Assembly (NCBI RefSeq): GCF_003367705.1
Contig: NZ_CP031425.1
Coordinates: 2,108,001 to 2,172,000 of the forward strand
Source: Microbacterium foliorum
Lineage (GTDB): Bacteria > Actinomycetota > Actinomycetes > Actinomycetales > Microbacteriaceae
Reading direction: 5' to 3'
Length of the DNA stretch: 64,000 nucleotides
Shown: in pieces, positions 27,382 to 36,981 of the stretch
Layout of the letters: each line of letters starts with the position of its first letter
Position numbering within the stretch: position 1 is the first letter of the stretch
Translations under genes and position numbers: made by a program
Notes under the pieces: generated by a model
What the model was told of the DNA's origin: nothing
What the model saw: the letters and a program-made list of their open reading frames with translations, nothing else
Databases searched by the model: none

Positions 27382-27387
27382 TAGGCT
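27382..27387 (+). promoter_or_regulatory. -10 hexamer of leaderless DUF4031 gene
   Basis: TAGGCT, then six bases (GGTCGG), then GTG at 27394. Confidence 0.5.
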
Positions 27388-27393
27388 GGTCGG

Positions 27394-27660
27394 GTGACCG
27401 TTCTCGTCGACGAACCCCGCTGGCCCGCCCACGGAAGACTGTGGGCGCACCTCGTCAGCGATGACAGCCTCGACGAGCTGCACGCCTTCGCGCGCACCCA
27501 CGACGTGCCTGCGCGCGCCTTCGATCTCGACCACTACGACGTGCCGGAGGATCTCGTCCCCCGGCTCATCGCCGCCGGCGCCGAACACGTCGACGGCAAG
27601 GAGCTCGTGCGTCGGCTGATCGCCTCAGGCCTGCGCATCCCCGCCCGCGACCGGCGCTGA
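27394..27660 (+). CDS. DUF4031 protein
   Basis: This 88-residue protein begins MTVLVDEPRWPAHGRLWAHLVSD and continues with LDELHAFARTHDVPARAFDLDHYDVPE, the DUF4031 signature of unknown function. The conserved aspartates, tryptophans and histidines resemble a small nuclease- or metal-binding fold, but no activity is established. It overlaps the end of rne by 36 bp on the opposite strand. Confidence 0.82.
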   Translation: MTVLVDEPRWPAHGRLWAHLVSDDSLDELHAFARTHDVPARAFDLDHYDVPEDLVPRLIAAGAEHVDGKELVRRLIASGLRIPARDRR

Positions 27661-30150
27661 CGAGTCGGAGTTCACCGACACGGGAGTGCCCGTCAGAGCT
27701 GCCGTGGACACCCGACGGCGACCCCGACCCTGCCCCGGGGCCTTGGGCTCGGGCAGCGCGTCGAGCACCGAGTCGAGCAGCGCTTCAGCCGGCGACTTCG
27801 GCGAGGCCTTGCGGTCGGAACCGCGCTTCTTGCGCGGCTTCTTGGCCCGCTCCTGCGCGGCGGGGGCCTCCGTGGTCTCGGTCGAGGGCGCCACCGCATC
27901 CGGCAGCTCCTCCGCATTCGGAACCCGCGTCGATGCCGCGATCTGCGCGAGGGCCGACTTCGCACCCTCAGGGATGCTGTGCGTCGTGACCGCGGCCGGA
28001 GCCGAGTTCTGCGACGGACCGTTCCCTCCGCGCTGGCGGCGGTTGGACGACGAGTTGCCGTTGCCGTTCCCGTTGCCGTTGCTGCTCGACCGGTGCTTCA
28101 CGACGGGGTCGTGGTGCACGATCACGCCGCGGCCGGCGCAGACATCGCACGCCTCGCTGAAGGTCTCGAGAAGACCGAGCCCCAGCTTCTTGCGGGTCAT
28201 CTGCACGAGTCCGAGCGAGGTGACCTCGGCGACCTGATGCTTGGTCCGGTCGCGGCTGAGGCACTCGATCAGACGGCGCAGCACGAGGTCGCGGTTCGAT
28301 TCGAGCACCATATCGATGAAGTCGACGACGATGATGCCGCCGATGTCGCGCAGCCGAAGCTGACGGACGATCTCCTCCGCGGCCTCGAGGTTGTTCTTGG
28401 TGACGGTCTCCTCGAGGTTTCCCCCGGAGCCGACGAACTTGCCGGTGTTCACGTCGACGACCGTCATGGCCTCGGTGCGGTCGATGACCAGCGAGCCGCC
28501 GGAGGGCAGCCAGACCTTGCGGTCGAGCGCCTTCTCGATCTGCTCGGTGATGCGGAACGCGTCGAAGGGGTCGGCCTCGTCCTCGTAGGACTCGACGCGC
28601 TCCAGCAGGTCAGGGGCGACGCTCTCGAGGTAGGCGCGGATCGTGCGCTGCGACTCCTCCCCCTGGATGAGCATCTTCGTGAAGTCCTCGTTGAAGACGT
28701 CGCGGACGATCTTGACGAGGAGGTCGGGCTCGGCATGCAGCAGCGCGGGCGCCTGCTGGTTCTCGACCTGCGTGCGCACGTGCTCCCACTGCGACGTCAG
28801 ACGCTGCACGTCGCGGGTCAGCTGGTCTTCGGTCGCGCCCTCGGCGGCGGTGCGGACGATCACTCCCGACGACTCCGGGAGCACCTCCTTGAGGATGCGC
28901 TTGAGGCGCGCGCGCTCGTTGTCGGGCAGCTTGCGGCTGATCCCGTTCATCGATCCACCCGGCACGTACACGAGGTACCGGCCGGGGAGGGAGATCTGGC
29001 TGGTCAGGCGGGCGCCCTTGTGGCCGACCGGATCCTTCGTGACCTGCACGAGGACGCGGTCTCCGGCCTTGAGCGCCAGCTCGATGCGGCGGGGCTGGTT
29101 GCCGGTCTCGACGCCGTCCCAGTCGACCTCGCCCGAGTAGAGCACGGCGTTGCGGCCGCGACCGATGTCGACGAACGCGGCCTCCATGCTGGGCAGCACG
29201 TTCTGCACGCGGCCGAGGTAGACGTTGCCGATGAGCGACGCATCCTGGTTGCGGGCCACGTAGTGCTCGACGAGCACGCCGTCTTCGAGCACGCCGATCT
29301 GCGTGCGACCGTTCTTCGAACGCACGACCATCTTGCGGTCGACCGACTCGCGGCGAGCCAGGAACTCGGCCTCGGTGACGACCGGGCGACGACGCCCCGC
29401 GTCGCGACCGTCGCGGCGACGCTGCTTCTTCGCCTCGAGACGCGTGGAGCCCTTGATCGCCTTGGGCTCGGTGATGTACTCGACGACGCGCTGACGCGGC
29501 TGGCGCGGCTCATCGCGCTGCTCTCGGGGCTCGCGGGGCTCGTTCTCGTCGGAGCCGCCACGGCGGCGGCGGCCTCGGCGGGCTCCCGGCTCGTCCTGAT
29601 CGCGGTCCGCGATCCGGTCGAAGACGCGCTCGCGCTCAGGACGCGCGGGCAGCGGCAGGACCGCGGGTGCGTAGAAGTGCAGCTGCGTCGAGACCTGGGA
29701 GACGAAGACCTCCGGAAGCAGCCCGAGAGACACCGCGGTGACGGGCTTGTCGTCCGCGGGCTTCTCGTCGGCAGGGTTCTCGTCGGCAGGCTTCTCATCC
29801 GCAGGCTTCTCGTCCGCAGGCTTCTCATCCGCAGGCTTCTCGTCCGCAGGCTTCTCATCCGCAGGCTTCTCGTCCGCAGGCTTCTCGTCGGCAGGCTTGT
29901 CGGCCGGCTTCTCGTCGGCAGGCTTCTCGTCCGCGGGCTTCTCGTCCGCGGGCTTCTCGTCGGCGGGCGGCTCGACCTCGTCGGCGGTGGACTCCTCCTC
30001 CGCGGATGCGTCGTGCGTCTGCTCGGCGTTGTCGGGAGCGTCGGCGGTGCCGTCGACCTCCGTCGCGTCGGCGACTACCTCTGCGGGTGCGTCGGCATCC
30101 GCAGCGAGGTCGAGGGTGGGGGCGTCGTAGTCATTGTTGTCATCGGCCAT
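27625..30150 (-). CDS. rne: Ribonuclease E/G
   Basis: This 841-residue endoribonuclease processes rRNA and degrades mRNA. The N-terminal ~240 residues are acidic and include a PADEK repeat tract. Then come an S1 domain (about 295-390, GNVYLGRVQNVLPSMEAAFVDIGRGRNAVLY), the catalytic DNase I-like domain with metal aspartates D566 (VVDVNTG) and D610 (VVDFIDM), and the zinc link CDVCAGRG (C668, C671). The spacing of the aspartates matches D303/D346 of E. coli RNase E. The C-terminal ~150 residues are basic and glycine/asparagine-rich. The long N-terminal extension is typical of actinobacterial members. Confidence 0.95.
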   Translation of the reverse strand: MADDNNDYDAPTLDLAADADAPAEVVADATEVDGTADAPDNAEQTHDASAEEESTADEVEPPADEKPADEKPADEKPADEKPADKPADEKPADEKPADEKPADEKPADEKPADEKPADEKPADENPADEKPADDKPVTAVSLGLLPEVFVSQVSTQLHFYAPAVLPLPARPERERVFDRIADRDQDEPGARRGRRRRGGSDENEPREPREQRDEPRQPRQRVVEYITEPKAIKGSTRLEAKKQRRRDGRDAGRRRPVVTEAEFLARRESVDRKMVVRSKNGRTQIGVLEDGVLVEHYVARNQDASLIGNVYLGRVQNVLPSMEAAFVDIGRGRNAVLYSGEVDWDGVETGNQPRRIELALKAGDRVLVQVTKDPVGHKGARLTSQISLPGRYLVYVPGGSMNGISRKLPDNERARLKRILKEVLPESSGVIVRTAAEGATEDQLTRDVQRLTSQWEHVRTQVENQQAPALLHAEPDLLVKIVRDVFNEDFTKMLIQGEESQRTIRAYLESVAPDLLERVESYEDEADPFDAFRITEQIEKALDRKVWLPSGGSLVIDRTEAMTVVDVNTGKFVGSGGNLEETVTKNNLEAAEEIVRQLRLRDIGGIIVVDFIDMVLESNRDLVLRRLIECLSRDRTKHQVAEVTSLGLVQMTRKKLGLGLLETFSEACDVCAGRGVIVHHDPVVKHRSSSNGNGNGNGNSSSNRRQRGGNGPSQNSAPAAVTTHSIPEGAKSALAQIAASTRVPNAEELPDAVAPSTETTEAPAAQERAKKPRKKRGSDRKASPKSPAEALLDSVLDALPEPKAPGQGRGRRRVSTAALTGTPVSVNSDSSAPVAGGDAQA
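29745..29970 (-). repeat. PADEK tandem repeat tract within rne
   Basis: About fifteen copies of a 15-bp unit encode PADEK, with variants PADK, PADEN and PADDK, near residues 60-136 of RNase E. The units differ mainly at synonymous positions (cttctcgtcggcagg versus cttctcatccgcagg). The tract stays in frame throughout. It could expand or contract by replication slippage. Confidence 0.85.
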
Positions 30151-30419
30151 CTCTGGCTTGCTCCTCGTGCGGACGCGTCGTGCTCCGCTAGATCTCATGC
30201 GGTACCCGCAGGTTCCGCGAACTCATTCGGTGTGCGACCGGCTCATGGCTCTGGTCACGAGGGGCATACGGCCCCGAAGTCTGCGTCGATGCCCACCACG
30301 ACCGGGTCGAGCGGTGCATCACAGGTCATTATCGCACCAACTTCGCGGTATCGCGGCATCGAGGTGGGCACGCGTCGTTTTCTCCGGTGCGCTTTCGCCC
30401 GATCCATAGCGATCACTGA

Positions 30420-30425
30420 GATACT
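30420..30425 (+). promoter_or_regulatory. -10 hexamer of leaderless VKOR gene
   Basis: GATACT is followed by six bases (CCACAC) and ATG at 30432. The first base departs from the TANNNT pattern. Confidence 0.4.
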
Positions 30426-30431
30426 CCACAC

Positions 30432-31043
30432 ATGAGCGAGCAGCGCACCCGCCCCGTCTTCTATGCCGTCTGGCTGATCATCGCGAGTGTGATCGGCTGG
30501 TTCGCCGCCTTCCAGCTCACCGTCGAGAAGTTCACCCTTCTGCAGAATCCGAGCGATGCGCTGTCCTGCGACATCAGCCCGTTCATCCAATGCAGCAAGA
30601 ACCTCAACTCGTGGCAGGGAGAGGTGTTCGGCTTCCCCAACCCGATCATGGGCCTGTCGGGATGGATCGCACCTCTCGTCGTGGGCGTCGCGATCCTCGC
30701 GGGCGCGCGCTTCCCGCGCTGGTTCTGGCTCACCTTCGGCGCCGGCGTGACCTTCGCCTTCGGCCTCGTCTGCTGGCTGATCGCGCAGAGCCTGTACGAC
30801 CTCTTCGTGCTGTGCCCGTGGTGCATGATCACCTGGGCCGTCACGATCCCGACGTTCTTCGCGACGATGCTCCACCTGACACGCAACGGATCGTTCACCC
30901 GCAGCGAGAAGGCACGCGAGCGCGCCGACAAGCTCATGGTCTGGGTGCCGCTGGCGACGATCCTCTCCTACGCCGTCGTCATCGTGCTCGCACAGCTGCA
31001 GGGGCTGGACTTCCTCGGAGAGATGGCACGCCTCATCTTCTGA
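30432..31043 (+). CDS. Vitamin K epoxide reductase family protein
   Basis: This 203-residue membrane protein has about four or five transmembrane helices. The redox residues are C46 and C54 in the extracytoplasmic loop (CDISPFIQCSK) and the CPWC active-site pair (C128, C131). VKOR proteins re-oxidise DsbA-like proteins using quinones, so it supports disulfide formation outside the membrane. No DsbA/TrxA-like partner is fused or adjacent. It diverges from rne across a 281-bp gap holding no gene. Confidence 0.92.
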   Translation: MSEQRTRPVFYAVWLIIASVIGWFAAFQLTVEKFTLLQNPSDALSCDISPFIQCSKNLNSWQGEVFGFPNPIMGLSGWIAPLVVGVAILAGARFPRWFWLTFGAGVTFAFGLVCWLIAQSLYDLFVLCPWCMITWAVTIPTFFATMLHLTRNGSFTRSEKARERADKLMVWVPLATILSYAVVIVLAQLQGLDFLGEMARLIF

Positions 31044-31056
31044 TCCTCTGCTCGCA

Positions 31057-31106
31057 CCGACGACGAAGCCCGCCGCACGAGATCGTGCGGCGGGCTTCGT
31101 CGTCGG
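31057..31106. terminator. Bidirectional terminator between VKOR gene and ndk
   Basis: A perfect 23-bp stem with a four-base AGAT loop, beginning CCGACGACGAAGCCCGCC. It lies between two convergent genes and leaves TTCGTCGTCGG on either strand instead of a T-tract. Confidence 0.85.
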
Positions 31107-31113
31107 TGGTGCG

Positions 31114-31530
31114 TCAGTCGAACCAGATGCCGAGTTCGCGTGCGGCGGACTCGGGGCTGTCCGAGCCGTGCACGAGGTTCTGCTGGACCTTGAGGCCCCA
31201 GTCGCGGCCGAAGTCGCCGCGGATCGTGCCGGGTGCGGCGGTGGTCGGGTCGGTGGTGCCCGCGAGCGAGCGGAATCCCTCGATCACCCGGTTGCCCGCG
31301 AGACGGATCGCGACGGACGGACCCGAGAGCATGAACTCGAGGAGCGGCTCGTAGAAGGGCTTCCCCTCGTGCTCGGCGTAGTGCTCGGCGAGCAGGTCGC
31401 GGTCGGGCTCCACGAGGCGGATGTCGACGAGGGCGTAGCCCTTCGACTCGATGCGCGCCAGGATCGCTCCGGTGAGGCCGCGCGCGACACCGTCGGGCTT
31501 GACGAGGACGAGGGTTTCTTCGGTGGCCAT
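31114..31530 (-). CDS. ndk: Nucleoside diphosphate kinase
   Basis: This 138-residue enzyme balances the nucleoside triphosphate pool by phosphate transfer from ATP. The active-site histidine lies in NLVHGSDSPESAAREL, and the substrate loop reads PGTIRGDFG. It starts MATEETLVLVKPDGVARG. It closes the ileS-folC-DUF4233-ndk operon, one base after the DUF4233 stop region. Confidence 0.96.
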   Translation of the reverse strand: MATEETLVLVKPDGVARGLTGAILARIESKGYALVDIRLVEPDRDLLAEHYAEHEGKPFYEPLLEFMLSGPSVAIRLAGNRVIEGFRSLAGTTDPTTAAPGTIRGDFGRDWGLKVQQNLVHGSDSPESAARELGIWFD

Positions 31531-31531
31531 G

Positions 31532-31954
31532 TCATTCACTCTCTGTCTGAGTCTCGGTCGCGGGCCCGGACGGACGGCGTGCGTCCAATCGAGCCCCCAT
31601 GATCGTCGCATATCCCCACATGCCGCCGAAAATCACGACGACGAGGAGGATCGCGGGCACCAGGATCGCAGACACTGCTATGACCGCCTGCAGGATCCAT
31701 CCGGCCGAGATCGCCCAGGGCTTCGTGATCATCCCGGCGACCGCTATGCACGCGAGCCCCACGACCGCACCGCCCACGATGCCCCACCACTGGGGGATGC
31801 CGTCGGGAAGCGTCTTCAGACCGAAGACCGTGAGACCCGCGAGGAAGACCACGACCGATTCGAATCCGAGCACGATCGGTGCGAGCTTCTGCACGAGCGT
31901 TCGAGGCGGACGGGGCGCACGCGGCGAACGGGTGGGCGTCGGATCCGCACTCAC
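31532..31954 (-). CDS. DUF4233 membrane protein
   Basis: This 140-residue protein has four transmembrane helices (about 25-45, 54-74, 82-102 and 106-126) following a basic, proline-rich N-terminus ([18 protein letters not shown]). It matches the DUF4233 family, which in actinobacteria sits between folC and ndk. Function is unknown. The GTG start overlaps the folC stop (GTGA), showing translational coupling. Confidence 0.85.
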   Translation of the reverse strand: MSADPTPTRSPRAPRPPRTLVQKLAPIVLGFESVVVFLAGLTVFGLKTLPDGIPQWWGIVGGAVVGLACIAVAGMITKPWAISAGWILQAVIAVSAILVPAILLVVVIFGGMWGYATIMGARLDARRPSGPATETQTESE

Positions 31955-33303
31955 GCGTGCCACCCCGACTTCCAGTCCTCCTCCTCGGCGAGGGCGATCG
32001 CCTCGCCGGCGAGCACCACGGACCCCGCGATGACCACGGCCCGACGCTCGGACGAGGATGCCCATCCGCGGGCCGCGTCGGCGGCATCCGCCAGCGTCGG
32101 GTGCACGGTCGCTCGCTGTCCCGTCGCCTCGACGAGGTCCGCGATCACATCGGCGTCGCTCGCGCGCTCCGACTCCGGCGCGGTGGCGAACACGTGCGCG
32201 CCGGTCGGCGCGAGCGTCGCCACGATTCCCGCCGCATCCTTGTCGGCGAGAACGCCGAGCACGACGCCCCATTCGTCGAAGTCGAAGCTGTCGTCCATCG
32301 CCTGCGCCAGCGCGGCCGCGCCGTGCGGGTTGTGAGCGGCGTCGACGATGACGGTCGGGGCGATGCCGAGCAGCTGCAGTCGGCCGGGCGACGTCGCACC
32401 CTGCAACCCCTCCGAGACGATGTCGGCGGCGATCCGCTGCGTCCCGCCCCCGATCAGCGACTCGACGGCGGCGACGGCGAGGGCGGCGTTGTGCCCCTGG
32501 TGCGCTCCGTACTGCGGCAGATACTCCTCGGTGTACTCCCCCGCGAGCCCGCGGACCGAGATCAGCTGTCCGCCGACGGCGAGCTTCTGATCGCTGAGGC
32601 CGAACTCTTCTCCCTCGAACGCGATCGTGGCGTTCTTCTCGGCGGCGACGCGACGAAGCACCTCCGCGGCCTCCGCGGGCTGCTCGGCGGAGACGACCGC
32701 CGCGCCCTGCTTGATGATCCCCGCCTTGACCGTCGCGATAGCCGCGATCGTGTCGCCCAGGCGATCCGCGTGATCGATGTCGATCGGCGCGAACACCGCG
32801 ACGTCTCCGTCCGCGGTGTTCGTCGAGTCCCACTCGCCGCCCATGCCCACCTCGAGCACGAGCACGTCGACCGGGGCGTCCGCCACCGCCACGAACGCCA
32901 GTACCGTCAGCAGCTCGAAGAACGTGAGAGGCTCCTCACCTGCCGCGACGAGTTCGGCGTCGACGATGTCGACGAACGGCTCGATCTCTTCCCACGCGTC
33001 GCCGACCGCGGCGTCCTCGATGGGCTCGCCGTCGATCATGATGCGCTCGGTGAACCGCTCGAGGTGCGGGCTCGTGAACAGTCCGGTGCGCAGACCGTGC
33101 GCACGCAGCAGGCTCTCGATCATCCGAGCCGTCGACGTCTTGCCGTTCGTGCCGGTGATGTGGACGACACGGTAGGTGCGCTGCGGATCGTCCAGGTACG
33201 CGAGAATCCGCGCCGTGCGCTCCTTGCGGGGCTGCACCCACCGTTCTCCGGCCCTGCTCAGCAGCGTCTCGTAGACGGCATCCGCCCTGTCGCGTGCGCT
33301 CAT
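31951..33303 (-). CDS. folC: Bifunctional folylpolyglutamate/dihydrofolate synthase
   Basis: This 450-residue Mur-ligase-family enzyme adds glutamate to dihydropteroate and folates. The P-loop reads [16 protein letters not shown], followed by [16 protein letters not shown], the [22 protein letters not shown] site, and the C-terminal domain with [11 protein letters not shown]. Its ATG overlaps the ileS stop (ATGA), so it is under the ileS T-box. pabB, in the same pathway, lies elsewhere in the window. Confidence 0.94.
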   Translation of the reverse strand: MSARDRADAVYETLLSRAGERWVQPRKERTARILAYLDDPQRTYRVVHITGTNGKTSTARMIESLLRAHGLRTGLFTSPHLERFTERIMIDGEPIEDAAVGDAWEEIEPFVDIVDAELVAAGEEPLTFFELLTVLAFVAVADAPVDVLVLEVGMGGEWDSTNTADGDVAVFAPIDIDHADRLGDTIAAIATVKAGIIKQGAAVVSAEQPAEAAEVLRRVAAEKNATIAFEGEEFGLSDQKLAVGGQLISVRGLAGEYTEEYLPQYGAHQGHNAALAVAAVESLIGGGTQRIAADIVSEGLQGATSPGRLQLLGIAPTVIVDAAHNPHGAAALAQAMDDSFDFDEWGVVLGVLADKDAAGIVATLAPTGAHVFATAPESERASDADVIADLVEATGQRATVHPTLADAADAARGWASSSERRAVVIAGSVVLAGEAIALAEEEDWKSGWHA

Positions 33304-36300
33304 GCGCTGACTCCGATCCTGCTGACCGAGACCGTGAAGTCGCCGCGGTTCGCATACGTGCCCTGAGCAACGGTCGCTGAGTGCTCAGGTGTGGTCGGCA
33401 CCTCACCCTGCTCGAGAAGCACCTCGTCCTTGGCGCCGAGCATGAAGGCGGTCGACAGCGTCTCGCCCGCGATATCAGCCGCCTCGAAGGCGCTGCGCAC
33501 CGCGAGGAGGTCGTCGCCGGAGGTGAACCACAGTCGCAGCGCGATCCGGTCGCTCACATCGAAGCCCGCATTCTTGCGGGTCTCCTGCACAGCGCGGATG
33601 ACGTCGCGCGCGAGGCCCTCGGCCTCGAGCTCGGGCGTCGTCTGCGTGTCGAGAAGAACGAAACCGCCCGACGGCACGAGGGAGAGGGCCTCCCCCTCGG
33701 GGCGCCCTGCGGTCTCGAGCACGAGCTCGTACTCCGACGGCTCGAGCGCGATGCCGCCGGCGGTGACGACTCCGTCGGTCTCTGACCAGTCGCCCGCCTT
33801 CGCGGCCTTGATCACGGTCTGCACGTTCTTGCCGAGGCGCGGACCCGCGGCCCGGGCATTGACGCTGAGCCGATGACTGATCCCGTAGTCCACGGCGGTC
33901 GTCTCCGACTGCGCCACAAGCTCGACCGACTTGACGTTGAGCTCCTCGCGGAGGATGTCCTCGAACTGGCCGAGGCTCGCGGCGAGCGGCGACACGACGG
34001 TCAGACGCGCCAGCGGAAGACGCACGCGCAGCTTCTCCTTCTTGCGCAGGGCGTTGCCCACGCGCGAGAGCTCGCGGACGGCATCCATCGCGTCGCGGAT
34101 CTCGTCGGCGGCCGGGAACTCGGTGTCGTCGGGCCAGTCCTGCAGGTGCACACTGCGCCCGCCGGTCAGCCCCTGCCACACACGCTCGCTGACGAGCGGC
34201 ACGAGCGGTGCCGCGACACGCGTCAGCGTCTCGAGCACGGTGTACAGCGTGTCGAAGCTGTCGATCGCGGTCTCTGAGGTCGACGAGGGGTCCCAGAACC
34301 GATCGCGCGAGCGACGGATGTACCAGTTGGTGAGCACTTCGGCGAAGTCGCGCAGTCGCGCCGAGGCCGTGGTGGAGTCGAGCCCCTCGAGGTCGGCGCG
34401 CACCTCGCGCACCAGATCGCCGAGACGCGCGAGGATGTAGCGGTCGAGCACGTCGGTGGAGTCGGTGCGCCAGGTCGCCTCGTAGCCGCCGGGCTTCGCC
34501 GCGTTCGCATACGTCGCGAAGAAGTACCAGGAGTTCCACAGCGGCAGCAGGAACTCGCGCACGCCCGAGCGGATGCCCTCCTCGGTCACTGCGAGGTTGC
34601 CCCCGCGCAGCACCGAGCTGGACATCAGGAACCAGCGCATCGCATCCGAGCCGTCGCGGTCGAGCACCTCGGACACGTCCGGGTAGTTGCGCAGCGACTT
34701 CGACATCTTGTAGCCGTCGTTGCCCAGCACGATGCCGTGGCAGCTGACGCCGGTGAACGCCGGGCGGTCGAACAGCGCGGTCGACAGCACGTGCATGACG
34801 TAGAACCAGCCGCGCGTCTGACCGATGTACTCGACGATGAAGTCGGCCGGCGCGTGGGCGTCGAACCACTCCTGGTTCTCGAACGGGTAGTGCACTTGCG
34901 CGTACGGCATCGAGCCGGAGTCGAACCACACGTCGAAGACGTCCTCGATGCGTCGCATCGTGCTCGTGCCGGTCGGGTCGTCGGGGTTCGGACGCGTGAG
35001 GTCGTCGATGTACGGGCGGTGCAGGTCGATCTCGCCCTCGGGGTTGCGCGGCAGCGTGCCGAAGTCGCGCTCCATCTCCTCGAGCGACCCGTAGGTGTCG
35101 ACCCGCGGGTACTCGGGGTCGTCGCTCTTCCAGACCGGGATCGGCGAGCCCCAGTAGCGGTTGCGGCTGATCGACCAGTCCCGCGCACCCTCGAGCCACT
35201 TGCCGAACTGGCCGTGCTTGACGTTCTCGGGCACCCAGGTGATCTGCTCGTTGTTCGCGAGCAGGTCGTCCTTGATGTCGGTGACGCGGATGAACCAGCT
35301 CGAGACGGCCTTGTAGATCAGGGGGTTCCGGCAGCGCCAGCAGTGCGGGTACGAGTGGACGTAGCTCTGCTCGCGCAGCAGGCGTCCCTGCGAGCGCAGC
35401 AGACGGATGAGGGGTGTGTTCGCGTCCATCCAGAGCTCACCGGCGACGTCGGTCACCGTGGAGAGGAACCGCCCGCCGTCGTCGAGCGACAGGATGGTGG
35501 GGATGCCGGCAGCCCCGGCGACCCGCTGGTCATCCTCGCCGTAGGCCGGAGCCTGGTGGACGATGCCGGTGCCGTCGCTGACCGTCACGTAATCGTCGAC
35601 GAGGATGCGCCAGGCGTTCTCGGTGCCGTGGACCTCGGCATCCGCGAAGTAGTCGAACAGACGGTCGTAGGTGACATCCTGCAGCTCGGAGCCGCGAACG
35701 GTCGCGTGGACGGCGGCGAGCGCCTCGTCGAGATTCTCGTAGCCGAGATCCTTCACATACCCGCCGAGGAGCTCCTTCGCGAGCAGGTAGCGGTGCGCGG
35801 AGGCCTCGACCACGGCATCCGTGCTCCCCTCCGGTGCGTGCACGTCGGCTGCACCGAGGGGGCCCGCCGGCAGGACGACGTACTCGATGTCGGGTCCCAC
35901 GGCGAGCGCGAGGTTGGTCGGCAGGGTCCACGGGGTCGTCGTCCAGGCGAGCGCACGCACGGCCGTGAGGCCGAGGGCCTCGGCCTTGGCGCCGGTCAGG
36001 GGGAACGTGACGGTGACCGACGGGTCCTGACGGTTCTGGTAGACGTCGTCATCCATGCGCAGCTCGTGCGCGGAGAGCGGCGTCTCGTCTCGCCAGCAGT
36101 ACGGCAGCACCCGGTATCCCTCGTAGGCGAGGCCCTTGTCGAAGAGGGTCTTGAACGCCCAGAGCACGCTCTCCATGTATCCGAGATCGAGTGTCTTGTA
36201 CCCGCGCTCGAAGTCGACCCACCGCGCCTGGCGGGTGACGTAGTCCTGCCACTCGTGGGTGTACTTGAGCACCGAGTCCCGGGCCTTCGCGTTGAAGACG

Positions 36301-36680
36301 TCGATCCCCATGGCCTCGATCTCGCTCTTCTCGGTGATCCCGAGCTGCTTCATGGCCTCGAGCTCGGCCGGGAGACCGTGCGTGTCCCATCCGAACACGC
36401 GGTCGACCTTCTTGCCGATCATCGTCTGGAAGCGCGGGAACACGTCCTTCGCATAGCCGGTGAGCAGGTGGCCGTAGTGCGGCAGTCCGTTGGCGAACGG
36501 CGGGCCGTCGTAGAAGACCCACTCGTCGGCGCCGTCGCGCTGCTCGATCGAGGCGCGGAAGGTCTGGTCGGTCTGCCAGAAGTCGAGCACCTCCTGCTCG
36601 ATCTCGGGGAACCGGGGGCTCGGTGCGACAGAGGCAGCCTGGTCGGCGGCGGGTCCGAAAGAGGAACGCGGGTAGGTCAT
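33300..36680 (-). CDS. ileS: Isoleucyl-tRNA synthetase, long (type 2) form
   Basis: This 1126-residue class Ia synthetase is longer than the ~940-residue bacterial type 1 enzyme. The signature HYGH (68-71, in [12 protein letters not shown]) and KMSKS (658-662) flank a CP1 editing domain. It lacks the C-terminal zinc-binding end of the short type and resembles the eukaryote/actinobacterial form, known elsewhere to tolerate mupirocin better. The ATG at 36680 is preceded by a weak ribosome site, GCGAGA, which is part of the T-box regulatory fold. It leads a coupled operon with folC, DUF4233 and ndk. Confidence 0.96.
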   Translation of the reverse strand: MTYPRSSFGPAADQAASVAPSPRFPEIEQEVLDFWQTDQTFRASIEQRDGADEWVFYDGPPFANGLPHYGHLLTGYAKDVFPRFQTMIGKKVDRVFGWDTHGLPAELEAMKQLGITEKSEIEAMGIDVFNAKARDSVLKYTHEWQDYVTRQARWVDFERGYKTLDLGYMESVLWAFKTLFDKGLAYEGYRVLPYCWRDETPLSAHELRMDDDVYQNRQDPSVTVTFPLTGAKAEALGLTAVRALAWTTTPWTLPTNLALAVGPDIEYVVLPAGPLGAADVHAPEGSTDAVVEASAHRYLLAKELLGGYVKDLGYENLDEALAAVHATVRGSELQDVTYDRLFDYFADAEVHGTENAWRILVDDYVTVSDGTGIVHQAPAYGEDDQRVAGAAGIPTILSLDDGGRFLSTVTDVAGELWMDANTPLIRLLRSQGRLLREQSYVHSYPHCWRCRNPLIYKAVSSWFIRVTDIKDDLLANNEQITWVPENVKHGQFGKWLEGARDWSISRNRYWGSPIPVWKSDDPEYPRVDTYGSLEEMERDFGTLPRNPEGEIDLHRPYIDDLTRPNPDDPTGTSTMRRIEDVFDVWFDSGSMPYAQVHYPFENQEWFDAHAPADFIVEYIGQTRGWFYVMHVLSTALFDRPAFTGVSCHGIVLGNDGYKMSKSLRNYPDVSEVLDRDGSDAMRWFLMSSSVLRGGNLAVTEEGIRSGVREFLLPLWNSWYFFATYANAAKPGGYEATWRTDSTDVLDRYILARLGDLVREVRADLEGLDSTTASARLRDFAEVLTNWYIRRSRDRFWDPSSTSETAIDSFDTLYTVLETLTRVAAPLVPLVSERVWQGLTGGRSVHLQDWPDDTEFPAADEIRDAMDAVRELSRVGNALRKKEKLRVRLPLARLTVVSPLAASLGQFEDILREELNVKSVELVAQSETTAVDYGISHRLSVNARAAGPRLGKNVQTVIKAAKAGDWSETDGVVTAGGIALEPSEYELVLETAGRPEGEALSLVPSGGFVLLDTQTTPELEAEGLARDVIRAVQETRKNAGFDVSDRIALRLWFTSGDDLLAVRSAFEAADIAGETLSTAFMLGAKDEVLLEQGEVPTTPEHSATVAQGTYANRGDFTVSVSRIGVSA

Positions 36681-36898
36681 GTCGTCTCGCAGGAGTCGTG
36701 GCGGATGCTGCTGCGAGGACGATCCGTCCGGATTTTCGTCCCGGGGAACCGCGGTACCACCTCGCGTGCCGCGCCTCACGGCGGAGCCACTCTCACTGCG
36801 GCTGTGACGGGCCTGCCCCGCTCGGTTCTACTGAGCCCTCCCTCGCGGGACGACCGTTCTTCCGAGAGCTCCCCGGTGATGGCCGGATCCATGCTCGT
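36681..36898 (-). ncRNA. Translational T-box leader of ileS (Ile specifier)
   Basis: The minus-strand leader carries the T-box sequence AGGTGGTACCGCGG (36749-36762), which pairs with the 3' end of uncharged tRNA. The AUC specifier lies in GGCCATCACCGGGGAG near 36880. GCGAGG (36760-36765) can pair with CCTCGC (36713-36718) to make the antisequestrator. Alternatively CTCGCAG (36711-36717) pairs with CTGCGAG (36686-36692), burying the ribosome site. There is no terminator hairpin with a T-tract, so control is at translation, as described for mycobacterial and nocardial ileS T-boxes. Confidence 0.9.
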
Positions 36899-36904
36899 CC
36901 ACCC

Positions 36905-36910
36905 ATTGTA
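36905..36910 (-). promoter_or_regulatory. -10 hexamer of the ileS operon
   Basis: TACAAT on the minus strand lies just before the T-box RNA. No convincing -35 sequence is visible upstream. Confidence 0.6.
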
Positions 36911-36969
36911 CGCGCGGCCACGGCGTGGTGGTGCCTGCGTGCAGACGACAGGCTGTCGCACCCACCCTC

Positions 36970-36975
36970 TACCCT
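36970..36975 (+). promoter_or_regulatory. -10 hexamer of leaderless pentapeptide gene
   Basis: TACCCT, then six bases (CGAGTC), then ATG at 36982. Confidence 0.5.
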
Positions 36976-36981
36976 CGAGTC

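Noticed and set aside
29745..29970. Short regular repeats that could suggest a CRISPR array
   Set aside because: The 15-bp units have no spacers, stay in frame as PADEK and lie inside rne; there are no cas genes nearby.
27979..30435. An 818-codon open frame on the plus strand opposite rne
   Set aside because: It mirrors the rne reading frame; its VRRLLIRRLL-type run is the complement of the PADEK tract and has no independent support.
36681..36779. Extending ileS upstream to 36779
   Set aside because: The extension would translate the T-box leader, including its conserved core; the ATG at 36680 begins the conserved protein.
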